The notes beneath the pieces are model-generated. The model was not told where the DNA came from. It saw only the letters and a list, made by a program, of their open reading frames with translations, and ran no database searches. Of a stretch of DNA of 39,696 bases, positions 14,580 through 24,027 are shown one piece after another. Both the position numbers and the translations under genes were made by a program. The stretch comes from an uncultured Collinsella sp. GTDB taxonomy: Bacteria; Actinomycetota; Coriobacteriia; Coriobacteriales; Coriobacteriaceae. The number at the start of each line of letters is the position of its first letter. The stretch's first letter is position 1. Location: assembly GCA_902479065.1 (NCBI GenBank), contig CABSNM010000018.1:1-39696 (forward strand), in the 5' to 3' direction.

Positions 14580-15576
14580 CCATTTCGTCTAGAGCCCACT
14601 GAGGAATTTCTATTTGAAGAGATTTGTCGGGCTCGATATCTTCGATTCGCTTGTTGTAGTGGGCAAGAAGCCGTGCGACATTTAATCGAATTAGGCCTCG
14701 CTTGTAGAACGATAACTCTTCAATATTGATGCCGATAAACGATTCGAGCGCGATAACCTGTACGCGATTGCCGAGTCCCTCACTTTCGAACAGTCCGTAA
14801 GCGAAGGAAACTTTATCGTGGGGGACAACGACGATGGGCCGAATGCCATTTCGAATGTTATCTCGGCATCGATCGGTCAATTTGGCCATTGGCGATACAG
14901 TCACATGAAATGCAGCATCATTGATTTGGAAATCGCCAGAACGGTCTGTCTGCTGGTCGGCGGCGTTTGAGTTGTCCTTTCCGATTTCTATGGTTGGAAA
15001 TAACATCTCTAGTTTTGCACCTACCAGGTGCTGTGCGACGGTACCCGTTGGCTTATCGGACCGTAGGCTTGCTTCGGCTAGGATATCATCGACAATGACA
15101 GAAATTGGTTTTTGAAGATCGATTTCGACTTTGATTCTCTGCCGGTTAAAGAAATCGACCTGGATTCGCTCGACGAAGAAATTGGCGATTGCATTCGCAG
15201 CTTCAAGACGAGTGTCTTCGCAAGTGTCACTGGGTAGGGCAGAGTTGATAATTGTGGCAAGCTCAAGCGCCATCGGGAGTGTGCCGCGTGAGGTTCTGCC
15301 GCCCTCTGATGCGAAGGCACGCGTTTCCCCATGTCTGGCTAAAACTGTTTTGATGCATGCTCCACTTAGGCCTCGTACTTGGCTCCCCTTGTCCGATTGC
15401 ACATAATCGTCGGTGAGCGGAAAACGGTTTTGCAACAGCTCGCTTATGCCTATGCCAACCGCCATGACGTTACGGTTGACGTTGCCTCGCTTGCTGCGCT
15501 TGGATTCGTACCAGAGTTCAATGGCATCCAAGATGTCTTTATCGGGCTCGCTCAAGGAGCAATTGGTCATTTCCAT
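14563..15576 (-). CDS. Predicted type II restriction endonuclease (DUF4928-like)
   Basis: Probable nuclease partner of the adjacent cytosine methyltransferase. The 337-residue protein is not a familiar housekeeping enzyme. A segment around residues 215-260 (GAKLEMLFP, then SGDFQINDAAFHVTVSP and, further on, NGIRPIVVVPHDK) has the acidic-strand-strand layout of PD-(D/E)xK-like nucleases, and I recall the HVTV-P pattern from the DUF4928 family found beside C5 methyltransferases (recall, not searched). I chose ATG 15576 with GGAG upstream; a start at 15624 would add 16 residues. It overlaps the methyltransferase by 38 nt and metH by 17 nt. The region is AT-richer than its neighbours, which points to horizontal acquisition. 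Confidence 0.65.
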   Translation of the reverse strand: MEMTNCSLSEPDKDILDAIELWYESKRSKRGNVNRNVMAVGIGISELLQNRFPLTDDYVQSDKGSQVRGLSGACIKTVLARHGETRAFASEGGRTSRGTLPMALELATIINSALPSDTCEDTRLEAANAIANFFVERIQVDFFNRQRIKVEIDLQKPISVIVDDILAEASLRSDKPTGTVAQHLVGAKLEMLFPTIEIGKDNSNAADQQTDRSGDFQINDAAFHVTVSPMAKLTDRCRDNIRNGIRPIVVVPHDKVSFAYGLFESEGLGNRVQVIALESFIGINIEELSFYKRGLIRLNVARLLAHYNKRIEDIEPDKSLQIEIPQWALDEMDAHGE

Positions 15577-16699
15577 TATTGTCCACTCCGTTCCTTGAAG
15601 ACATAAGCGCGGGTTTGACTGCATTTTTTATAAGCCAAGTGACAACTGGCACGGCAACTGCATCGCCGAATGCGTAGCGAATCTGAGCATCCGAGAAGCC
15701 GCTAAACTGACATGAGTCAGCACCTTGGAGACGGGCATATTCAGTTCCAGTCATCCAGCGAACTTCTATCTTTCCGTTTTCGCATATAACGACTGCCTGT
15801 CTTGATGAGCCGCCGCGAGCCGTTCTTAGACATCCGGCAATTTCTTCTTCACGGATTTCCCAGCGCACAACGCCCGATCGCGTGCGACGGTAAGCAGTGC
15901 GAACAATTCTTTCTTTGGCATTTAAGAAGCGCTGAAGGCGCTCTGCTTGATGCGGTGCAAGTGAGTCGATAAATGCTTGTACTTGGTTTTTGTTCCACCA
16001 ACGCTTGTCGTTCTCGGGAATATTTTCAACAACCGTTGCAAGGCCCGTCATGCGAAGTGGACTTGGCTCGTTTAGGTGAGAGACGTGCGTAATGAGTGAA
16101 GGGTCGGAGTGAATCCAGGAGACCTTTTCAGGTCGAAGCGAGGAATCGAGTCGGCTGTTGGGAAGAGGGTTTTTTAATCCGACGACAAACATGCGGGGGC
16201 GTGACTGGGGAAGCCAGTGCCGTGCATCGATAAAATAAGCGTCGCATGAATAGCCTAAACGATTAAATTCCTGGCAAACGAGTCTAAAGTCATCACTGTT
16301 ATTAGACGTGGCAAGGCCGATGACATTTTCGAGAACAAGTGCCCTCGGGGCACGATCGCTCATTCCTTCGATGGCCTTAATAAAGCCAAAGAACGCGCTG
16401 GACTCTTTGCCAGAGATAAGTCCCTCCCTGTTTCCCGCGAGAGATAAGTTTGTGCAAGGGCTTGACGCCCATGCGATGTCGGCTTGAGGTATTAGGTCGG
16501 GGTCGAGTGTGTGGACATCCTGCTCGACTAGATGTTCATCGCCCCAACACTGGCTGTACATGGCGCATTTAGTATGGTCTATGTCATTTGCCCAGATTGT
16601 TTTGATTCCGGCTTTTGCCATGCCGGCACGAGCCAAGCCAATGCCTGAAAAAAACTCAAGCGCGGTTAGTTGTGGCGAGAACTGCAGAATGTTGTGCAT
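15539..16699 (-). CDS. DNA (cytosine-5-)-methyltransferase
   Basis: Methylates cytosine C5 in a specific DNA sequence, protecting it from the partner nuclease. The 386-residue protein has the C5-MTase motifs in order: I FSGIG (17-21), IV SSPCTNLSLAG with the catalytic Cys82, VI ENV (124-126), VIII QSRPRMFVVG, IX RTARGGSSRQ and X GDAVAVPVV. The variable target-recognition region lies before motif IX; its specificity cannot be read from sequence. GC content is visibly low: 26 of 60 bases at 16261-16320 against 41 of 60 at 13801-13860 in metH. It starts 108 nt after the MetH reactivation gene and overlaps the nuclease gene. Confidence 0.93.
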   Translation of the reverse strand: MHNILQFSPQLTALEFFSGIGLARAGMAKAGIKTIWANDIDHTKCAMYSQCWGDEHLVEQDVHTLDPDLIPQADIAWASSPCTNLSLAGNREGLISGKESSAFFGFIKAIEGMSDRAPRALVLENVIGLATSNNSDDFRLVCQEFNRLGYSCDAYFIDARHWLPQSRPRMFVVGLKNPLPNSRLDSSLRPEKVSWIHSDPSLITHVSHLNEPSPLRMTGLATVVENIPENDKRWWNKNQVQAFIDSLAPHQAERLQRFLNAKERIVRTAYRRTRSGVVRWEIREEEIAGCLRTARGGSSRQAVVICENGKIEVRWMTGTEYARLQGADSCQFSGFSDAQIRYAFGDAVAVPVVTWLIKNAVKPALMSSRNGVDNNGNDQLLLERAR

Positions 16700-16807
16700 G
16701 TACTGGCTTTCAGATAGTTGTTATTTGGCATCTTATGGTACTTGTTTGTGAGGACATTCGCTTACATACGGATGAGATTCCCTCGATACCGTGCCATCAT
16801 TGACATT

Positions 16808-17599
16808 TTATTCAGAATGCGAATAGCAGGTGGTATGGGTGGCGCGGAAGCGGCAGTGCTCGCGCATGCGGCAGATATTGCAGGTGGGGCGGCTCTGGGC
16901 GTCGTGGACTTCGCCGTCGAACAGGCCGATCACCGCGGTCACGCTCTTGGTGGGCATGAGCAGGCTGGTCGGCGTGACGGTAAGCCCGATGAGCCGCGTG
17001 GCGTTGAGCGCATTGACGATCGAGCGCTGGGCCGAGAGCGGGCAGTCGCCGTAGCCGGGGCTAAAGCGCCAGTTGCCGGCGAGTCCGTGTGCGGCGGCGT
17101 CCGTCTTGACCTGCTGGTCCATTTGCTCAACGGCGGCTTCCACGTAAGCGGAGCACGCGGCGTCGAGCACGGCGCCCTCCAGGGGATGTTGGGCTCCCGT
17201 GGTGCGCAGGCGACGCTCGGCGTCCATGCCGAGGGTACATGCCATGAGCGCGGCAAAGCGGGCATCTTTGAGATGTCGATAGATATCGCGACCTCGCAGC
17301 TCAACGTTGGTGCCGACCAAGCGAATGCAAGGCTCACTTTGTTCGTCCACGCCCGTGGCATCGACGGCAAACACGCGGCGCACGCCACGGGGCTCAATGT
17401 CAAGTTCCAGACGCTCGACCACAAGCTCAATACGTCGTGACAGCTCGGGCTCGATCTGCTGGCCGCCGTAACCCAGATACCGCAGCATCTCGGCACGGTC
17501 GACACGGGGATGGTGCGCAGCATCGACACGGTAAAGCGCCGGCGACGCAAGGTCGGCCGGCACTTCGATAGCAGTTGTATCGATGTGCGGTTTTTCCAT
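16808..17599 (-). CDS. Stand-alone MetH reactivation (vitamin B12-dependent methionine synthase activation domain) protein
   Basis: Predicted to reactivate oxidised cob(II)alamin on MetH by AdoMet-dependent reductive methylation, in trans. The 263-residue protein contains the AdoMet-binding motif RFSPGYGDCP (178-187), equivalent to the RxxPGY motif of E. coli MetH, and the LMPTKSVTAVIGL segment (214-226) of this domain. The C-terminal tail has four cysteines (Cys240, Cys243, Cys249, Cys258; spacing C-x2-C-x5-C-x8-C), which might bind an iron-sulfur cluster or zinc; the E. coli domain has no such tail as far as I recall. The ATG overlaps the metF stop (TAATG), so translation is coupled to metF. 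The RM genes separate it from metH. Confidence 0.88.
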   Translation of the reverse strand: MEKPHIDTTAIEVPADLASPALYRVDAAHHPRVDRAEMLRYLGYGGQQIEPELSRRIELVVERLELDIEPRGVRRVFAVDATGVDEQSEPCIRLVGTNVELRGRDIYRHLKDARFAALMACTLGMDAERRLRTTGAQHPLEGAVLDAACSAYVEAAVEQMDQQVKTDAAAHGLAGNWRFSPGYGDCPLSAQRSIVNALNATRLIGLTVTPTSLLMPTKSVTAVIGLFDGEVHDAQSRPTCNICRMREHCRFRATHTTCYSHSE

Positions 17600-18471
17600 T
17601 ACCCCAGGCGCTCCATAATGGTCGCGGCGATCGCAGGACGGTTCATAGTGTACAGGTGCAGGCCGTCAGCGCCGTGCTCCTTGAGGTCGCAAAGCTGGCG
17701 GGCTGCATAATCTACACCAGCTGCCTGCAGGCTCTCGGGGTCATTCTCGTACTTGGCGAGGATCTTGATGACGGGGGAGGGCAGCGAAGCGCCGCACATA
17801 AAGACCATGCGGCTGATCTGTGACTTGCCCATAAACGGCATGATGCCCGCGGTAATGGGCACGGTGATGCCGGCCTTGTCGGCAAGCTCGCGAAAACGGT
17901 AGAAGCACTCGTTATCAAAGAAGAGCTGCGTCACAAAGAAGCTCGCGCCGGCGTCCTGCTTTTGCTTGAGGTGTTCGACCGAGAGGTTGAGATCCTCACA
18001 GGCAATGTGGCCCTCGGGGTAGGCTGCGGCGCCCACGCAAAAGCCGGCGTCGACGAGCTCGGGGATGAGGTCGCGGGCGTAGGCGTAGTCGGAGGCGGGC
18101 TTGTCGTCCTCGGTTGCGCCGGCAGGGAGATCGCCACGCAGGGCCAGGATGTTTTCTACGCCGGCGGTGCGATACTCGTCGATCTTGGCGGCGATATCGG
18201 CATGCGAGCGGCCCACGCAGGTAAGGTGTGCCACCGAGGGCGTGTCGAATTCGCTCGTAATCATATGCGCGATGGGGGCGGTGGCGGCACCGTTGCCCGA
18301 GCCGCCGGCCGAGCAGGTGACCGAGACAAAGCTCGGCGAAAGCTTGCACAGATTGCCTGCCACTTCGCGAGCCGTGTCGAGGGTCAGCTCGCCCTTGGGC
18401 GGGAACATCTCAAACGAAACGGGTGCGGTGCCCTGGGATGCTGCCTGCTTAAAAACCTCGTCGACGCGCAT
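17599..18471 (-). CDS. metF: 5,10-methylenetetrahydrofolate reductase
   Basis: Reduces methylenetetrahydrofolate to 5-methyltetrahydrofolate, the methyl donor for MetH. The 290-residue TIM-barrel flavoprotein has FEMFPPKG with catalytic Glu21 (E28 in E. coli), AHLTCVGRS (81-89), LALRGD (109-114), and the FVTQLFFD strand with GIMPFM further on. I chose ATG 18471, preceded by GAGGAG 6 nt upstream; a longer frame to 18537 is not supported by the family. It is the first gene of the operon and is divergent from glutamine synthetase. Its stop overlaps the ATG of the MetH reactivation gene by one base. Confidence 0.95.
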   Translation of the reverse strand: MRVDEVFKQAASQGTAPVSFEMFPPKGELTLDTAREVAGNLCKLSPSFVSVTCSAGGSGNGAATAPIAHMITSEFDTPSVAHLTCVGRSHADIAAKIDEYRTAGVENILALRGDLPAGATEDDKPASDYAYARDLIPELVDAGFCVGAAAYPEGHIACEDLNLSVEHLKQKQDAGASFFVTQLFFDNECFYRFRELADKAGITVPITAGIMPFMGKSQISRMVFMCGASLPSPVIKILAKYENDPESLQAAGVDYAARQLCDLKEHGADGLHLYTMNRPAIAATIMERLG

Positions 18472-18635
18472 ATCGTGCTCCTCTAGATACGTAATAGTGT
18501 GATGTGTTGTAAGGATTCTACAGCACCACTGTGCCACGGTGGAGTTTCACTCGCTATTTGAGGATACCAATCAAAGATGCCTTGCTATCGGCTTTCTCTA
18601 TAACAGAGCGGCTAATCTAGGCACGGACTGTAAAG

Positions 18636-18661
18636 ACTGGTATCTGATGCAAAATACCAGT
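18636..18661. promoter_or_regulatory. Inverted repeat, candidate operator
   Basis: ACTGGTAT (18636-18643) and ATACCAGT (18654-18661) are perfect inverted repeats with a 10-nt spacer, mid-way between the divergent genes. The 18-bp centre-to-centre distance of the arms suits a dimeric regulator contacting one DNA face. Confidence 0.4.
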
Positions 18662-18773
18662 TAATAGAGCTCCATCCCAAATTGACTACCCTTAAACCAT
18701 GGAGAGAGGTCTGCAATTTATGCAGTTGATTGGCTGTTGAGGGTGGCAACGCCGCCTCGATAGGGTAACCTCA

Positions 18774-18818
18774 TTGATTGGTTTCGCGACAGCAACATAA
18801 CGGTAATGTCGCGGAAAC
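18774..18818 (+). promoter_or_regulatory. Candidate glnN promoter with GlnR-like dyad
   Basis: TTGATT (18774-18779), 16 nt and CATAAC (18796-18801) could be a weak promoter. Over and beyond it lies a dyad: GTTTCGCGACA (18781-18791) against TGTCGCGGAAAC (18807-18818). Each arm also fits the actinobacterial GlnR half-box gTnAc-n6-GaAAc: GTAAT-n6-GAAAC on plus at 18803-18818, and GTTGC-n6-GAAAC on minus at 18796-18781. The inverted orientation differs from the usual direct arrangement. Nitrogen control is an inference. Confidence 0.35.
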
Positions 18819-18897
18819 ACGGCGAGTCTAAGCTATGACTCGTTCGTTAGTAATCAACACCGCTTCTCACGCGGTGCCGATACGAAGGGAGTTCCGT

Positions 18898-20985
<2,088 letters not shown>

Positions 20986-21016
20986 AGCGTAACTGACATA
21001 TCGTCACGGTATTGAG

Positions 21017-21049
21017 CCGGGGTCCGCATCATGCGGGCCCCGGTTTTTG
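21017..21049 (+). terminator. Rho-independent terminator of glnN
   Basis: CCGGGGTCCGCA (21017-21028) pairs with TGCGGGCCCCGG (21032-21043) over 12 bp with one G-T pair, followed by TTTTTG. Confidence 0.93.
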
Positions 21050-21106
21050 TTTGCGAAGGGCGCTTTGAAGCCCGTTTTGCCGCCGATTTGCCTAGGTATA
21101 AAGGGT

Positions 21107-21327
21107 TGTGGACAAAAAACGTCAAATATGAGTACTGTCACAAGTCCTGTAGCATTATCTATTTACAAAATATGGGTTGTTACGCAACATATGTCCAAGT
21201 ACATAGCTGATAAACGCCTGCAATTCTTCCGCCGTAGGCCGCCTGACGTCTAAATCGACTTCTAAAGGCATGAAATCGCTGTTACTAAATTGGTAACAGT
21301 ACTCATATTTGCTATTTTTTGCCCACA
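21107..21327. mobile_element. MITE-like 221-bp element with 35-bp terminal inverted repeats
   Basis: The ends at 21107-21141 and 21293-21327 are inverted repeats: each reads TGTGG, then a CAAAAAA tract, then an exact 16-mer CAAATATGAGTACTGT, with about 30 of 35 positions identical. The interior is AT-rich and non-coding; the frame through it shows no domain and no Shine-Dalgarno. Flanking AAGGG/CCCTT may extend the repeats with a small indel. No transposase is present, so it would be a non-autonomous element. Confidence 0.7.
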
Positions 21328-21359
21328 GGCCCTTGGACGACAGTGTGATTTAATGCCCT

Positions 21360-21385
21360 CGGGGTTCGAATCCCGGCGTTGGGGA
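21360..21385 (+). pseudogene. tRNA 3'-half remnant (T-arm and acceptor strand)
   Basis: CGGGG-TTCGAAT-CCCGG has a T-arm shape with one mismatch and is followed by CGTTGGGGA, which resembles a tRNA 3' acceptor strand. No matching 5' acceptor (TCCCCAACG), D-arm or anticodon arm lies upstream; the MITE-like element ends 33 nt away. It is probably a tRNA fragment left by a rearrangement or integration event. Confidence 0.45.
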
Positions 21386-21387
21386 AG

Positions 21388-21420
21388 AAAAAAGCCCGTC
21401 GCCGCGAGGGCAACGGGCTT
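21388..21420 (-). terminator. Terminator of tRNA-Glu
   Basis: On the minus strand AAGCCCGT pairs with ACGGGCTT, with a GCC/GGC extension inside, followed by a run of six T. It lies 11 nt beyond the tRNA CCA end. Confidence 0.9.
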
Positions 21421-21431
21421 CTCGATTTAAA

Positions 21432-21508
21432 TGGTGCCCCCAGCGGGATTCGAACCCGCGATATCCACCTTGAAAGGGTGGCGTCCTTGGCCGCTAGACG
21501 ATGGGGAC
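21432..21508 (-). tRNA. tRNA-Glu (anticodon UUC)
   Basis: A complete cloverleaf reads on the minus strand. The acceptor GTCCCCA pairs with TGGGGGC, the anticodon stem CCACC/GGTGG encloses CTTTCAA with anticodon TTC (complement at 21472-21474), the T-arm is CGGGTTCGAATCCCG, and the 3' CCA is encoded (21432-21434). A terminator follows directly, so it is a single-gene unit. Confidence 0.97.
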
Positions 21509-21518
21509 AGCGGGAAAG

Positions 21519-21524
21519 AGTATA
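21519..21524 (-). promoter_or_regulatory. -10 box of the tRNA-Glu promoter
   Basis: TATACT on the minus strand lies 10 nt before the mature 5' end of the tRNA, as expected for a tRNA with almost no leader. The -35 is weak (GTGAAC with a 16-nt spacer). Confidence 0.55.
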
Positions 21525-21564
21525 GCAGACTTTTTTAGCCGTTCACATATCGTTGGCAAACTGA

Positions 21565-21801
21565 AAAACCACCACAAAGGAGTAGGCTTCTATTCCGATT
21601 TTCAAATATCTCAATCTGTAACATCTGGGCGGGCAAATCGGCTCTATCTGTTACAGATTGAGACAAAAGGCAGGCGTCGGGACGAACATCTCATTCTGTA
21701 ACAGTAAGACGACTTTTAACGGTCTAGATGTTACAGATTGAGACAAACCGCTGGGATGGGTCAAAACCACCACAAAGGTGCCTGTCCCCTTTGTGGTGGT
21801 T
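21565..21801. repeat. Composite intergenic repeat: two 56-bp palindromes flanked by direct repeats, ending in a REP-like hairpin
   Basis: Four copies of the 15-mer TCTCAATCTGTAACA or its complement form two inverted pairs, 21608-21663 and 21688-21743 (the third copy has one T for A). Both units are 56 bp long and 80 bp apart, while their loops differ in sequence. AAAACCACCACAAAGG occurs directly on both sides, at 21565-21580 and 21763-21778. The right copy is part of a 13-bp hairpin (21765-21801) with CCTGTCCCC in the loop. No coding frame is visible. It lies between tRNA-Glu and the end of murT-gatD. Confidence 0.8.
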
Positions 21802-21807
21802 GGGGCG

Positions 21808-23982
21808 TTAGGGGAGGAGCTTCATGGCGGCGTCGTGGGCGGCGTGCTCGTAGGTGTCGTCGAGGGGCTTGAGCGGCAGCAGGGCTGTGGCCTGCGCGTC
21901 GCCACGGCGCTCGAGGGCGTGGGTAATGAGCCAGTCGGCGAGTTCGGGGTTCTTGGGCAGTGCCGGTCCGTGCAGGTACGTGCCGATGACGCCCTTGTAG
22001 ATCAGGCCCTCAAAGCCATCATCGCCGTTGTTGCCGGTGCCCGTGACGACGGACGTTCCGAGCGGCGTGGCATCGGCGTCCAAAAGCGTGCGGCCGCCAT
22101 GGTTCTCGAATCCCACAAAGGGCTCAGGTGCCAGGTCGGTTTTGACGGCTACGTTGCCGATCAGGCGGTCGGAGCCGCGTACGGTTTCGGCGGCAATGAC
22201 CCCCAGACCCTCAATGCGATCCTCGCCCATATAGTACGAACGGCCGAGCAGCTGATAGCTGCCACAGATGGCAAGCAGCGAGCCGCCATCCTCAACATAG
22301 GATGCGACCTTGTCTTTTTGGGCGAGCAGCTCGTGTGCCACGGCTAGCTGGTCGCGGTCGGAGCCGCCACCCATCATGACGATATCGGCATCGGTCAAAT
22401 CAAGCGTTTCGCCCATACGGACCTCGTCCACGCGCACGGGAATGCCGCGCCAGACGCAGCGGCGCTCGAGCGCGATAACATTGCCGCCGTCGCCGTAGAG
22501 GTTAAGGGCATCGGGATACAGGTAGACGATGCGCAGCGGGCGCGAAAGCTCGACCGGCGCGACGGCGGAAGGGATGGTGTTGCCATCGGCACGGGCTACG
22601 GCGCGCCCGGCAACAGCGTCGGCGGTGGCGCCTTTCAGCCCGTCGAGCTCCTTGACCAGCGGCGGGAAGGCCGTGTAATTGGCGACGGCGTAGAAGGTGA
22701 CATCGGCGGCCTCGTCCGCCACGGCGCCGATCGCCTGCTCGATATTCGAGATGATAGCGGCATTGATGCCGGCGTACTTGAGACGAACCTGCATATCGTG
22801 TGCACGCGTGCCGCCGGCAAAGGCGACAAGCCCTGGGGTATCGGCGATGCGCTCGAAGTCGACGTCGTAGATCCACGATACATCGTGGCCGTCGGCATCG
22901 TTGTCGTTGAGGAAGAAGGCGCAGAGTCTGCCGCCCGCCGTCTTAATGGACTGGATCTGTCGATCGAAGCCCACGGGATTCTTGGCCAGGTTTGCCTCGA
23001 CGGTGCGACCGGCAATATCCCAGCGGCCCATGCGTCCGCCGGCAGGCACGTAGGCATCGAGCGTGGGCTGCAAGTGCGCCGTATCCACGCCTAACTCATG
23101 TGCGGCAAAGAATGCGGCGGCAACGTTATAGACCATATATAAGCCGTTGTAGCGCGTGGCGATGTGCGCGGCTGGCGCGCTGGAATCAGATCCAAACACC
23201 AGGTCAAAACCATAGCCATCGCGACTGAGCTTCACATTCGTTACGCGGCGGACCAGTGCGGGGCGTGCCCAACCGCACGAGGGGCAATGGTAGGCGCCGA
23301 GTTGACCATACTGTACGTAGTCGTACTCCAACGGGGCGTTGCACTGCGAGCAAAAACGCGAGTCGCTGATGCGGTCAGACTCGGTGTCGGTGGCGCCATC
23401 GATGCCAAAGGCAATACTCGCGTTGGGAACGCGCGCGGCAATCGAGGCGCACAGCGGGTCGTCGGCGTTGTAGATGAGCGTCGTTGCCGGCGAAAGCTCC
23501 AACGCGTGGGCGATGACCTCCTGGGTGTGATCGATCTCGCCATAGCGATCAAGCTGGTCACGGAACAGGTTGAGCAGCACGAAGTACGTCGGCTTGAGCT
23601 TGGGCAGGACGCGCACGGTGTAGAGCTCATCGCATTCAAAAACGCCCACGCGCTTGTCGCCGGCTCGCTTGAGGCCGCTGCGCGCCTCGAGCAGTGCGCC
23701 CACCACGCCCGGCTCCATGTTGTTGCCGGCGCGGTTGCATACCACGGTGGCGCCGCTGGCGGCAACGGCGTCGGCGATCAGGTTCGAAGTGGTGGTCTTA
23801 CCGTTGGTGCCGGTGATCACCACGCTGCGGTCGACAAGACTCGCGAGGTCGCTCAGCAGCTCGGGGTTGATCTTCATGGCGATGCGGCCGGGGAGTACGC
23901 CGCCCTGGCGCTTGAGGACGGAGCGCAGTCCCCAGCGAGCGATATCGCTCGAGGTGCAGGCAAGAGATGAGCGGAGGTTCAT
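21808..23982 (-). CDS. murT-gatD: Fused lipid II isoglutaminyl synthase (MurT ligase plus GatD glutaminase)
   Basis: Predicted to amidate the alpha-carboxyl of D-Glu in lipid II to D-isoglutamine, using glutamine and ATP. In S. aureus MurT and GatD are separate proteins; here one 724-residue chain carries both. The MurT part (about 1-450) has the ATP loop GTNGKTTT (58-65), a zinc-ribbon C-x2-C...C-x2-C (Cys211, Cys214, Cys233, Cys236) and the C-terminal DUF1727 region with LNDNDADGHDVSWIYD. The GatD part (about 482-690) has the nucleophile Cys573 in LLAICGSYQ and His671 in TYLHGP. An AGGAAC lies about 8 nt before ATG 23982. The linker around 450-480 is Ala-rich. It is the last gene of an operon with two helical-repeat proteins. 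Confidence 0.93.
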   Translation of the reverse strand: MNLRSSLACTSSDIARWGLRSVLKRQGGVLPGRIAMKINPELLSDLASLVDRSVVITGTNGKTTTSNLIADAVAASGATVVCNRAGNNMEPGVVGALLEARSGLKRAGDKRVGVFECDELYTVRVLPKLKPTYFVLLNLFRDQLDRYGEIDHTQEVIAHALELSPATTLIYNADDPLCASIAARVPNASIAFGIDGATDTESDRISDSRFCSQCNAPLEYDYVQYGQLGAYHCPSCGWARPALVRRVTNVKLSRDGYGFDLVFGSDSSAPAAHIATRYNGLYMVYNVAAAFFAAHELGVDTAHLQPTLDAYVPAGGRMGRWDIAGRTVEANLAKNPVGFDRQIQSIKTAGGRLCAFFLNDNDADGHDVSWIYDVDFERIADTPGLVAFAGGTRAHDMQVRLKYAGINAAIISNIEQAIGAVADEAADVTFYAVANYTAFPPLVKELDGLKGATADAVAGRAVARADGNTIPSAVAPVELSRPLRIVYLYPDALNLYGDGGNVIALERRCVWRGIPVRVDEVRMGETLDLTDADIVMMGGGSDRDQLAVAHELLAQKDKVASYVEDGGSLLAICGSYQLLGRSYYMGEDRIEGLGVIAAETVRGSDRLIGNVAVKTDLAPEPFVGFENHGGRTLLDADATPLGTSVVTGTGNNGDDGFEGLIYKGVIGTYLHGPALPKNPELADWLITHALERRGDAQATALLPLKPLDDTYEHAAHDAAMKLLP

Positions 23983-24027
23983 GAAACCGTTCCTAACGTA
24001 AACGACATGGTCGGGTCGAGTGCGTCA

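Larger units (their letters stand above)
18472..18897. other. Divergent intergenic region between metF and glnN
   Basis: No gene is visible in these 426 nt. The region should hold both divergent promoters. It contains an 8-bp inverted repeat (18636-18661), a GC-rich hairpin near 18740-18760 (GAGGGTGGC/GCCGCCTC with a bulge) and a larger dyad at 18781-18818. No SAM-box or S-box-like riboswitch is apparent before metF, whose leader is short. Confidence 0.5.

Noticed and set aside
21047..21253. Small protein across the MITE-like element
   Set aside because: The frame begins in the glnN terminator, has no ribosome site and crosses the terminal repeat.
21600..21750. CRISPR array from the four repeated 15-mers
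   Set aside because: Copies alternate in orientation as inverted pairs, loops are not spacer-like in a series, and no cas genes are nearby.
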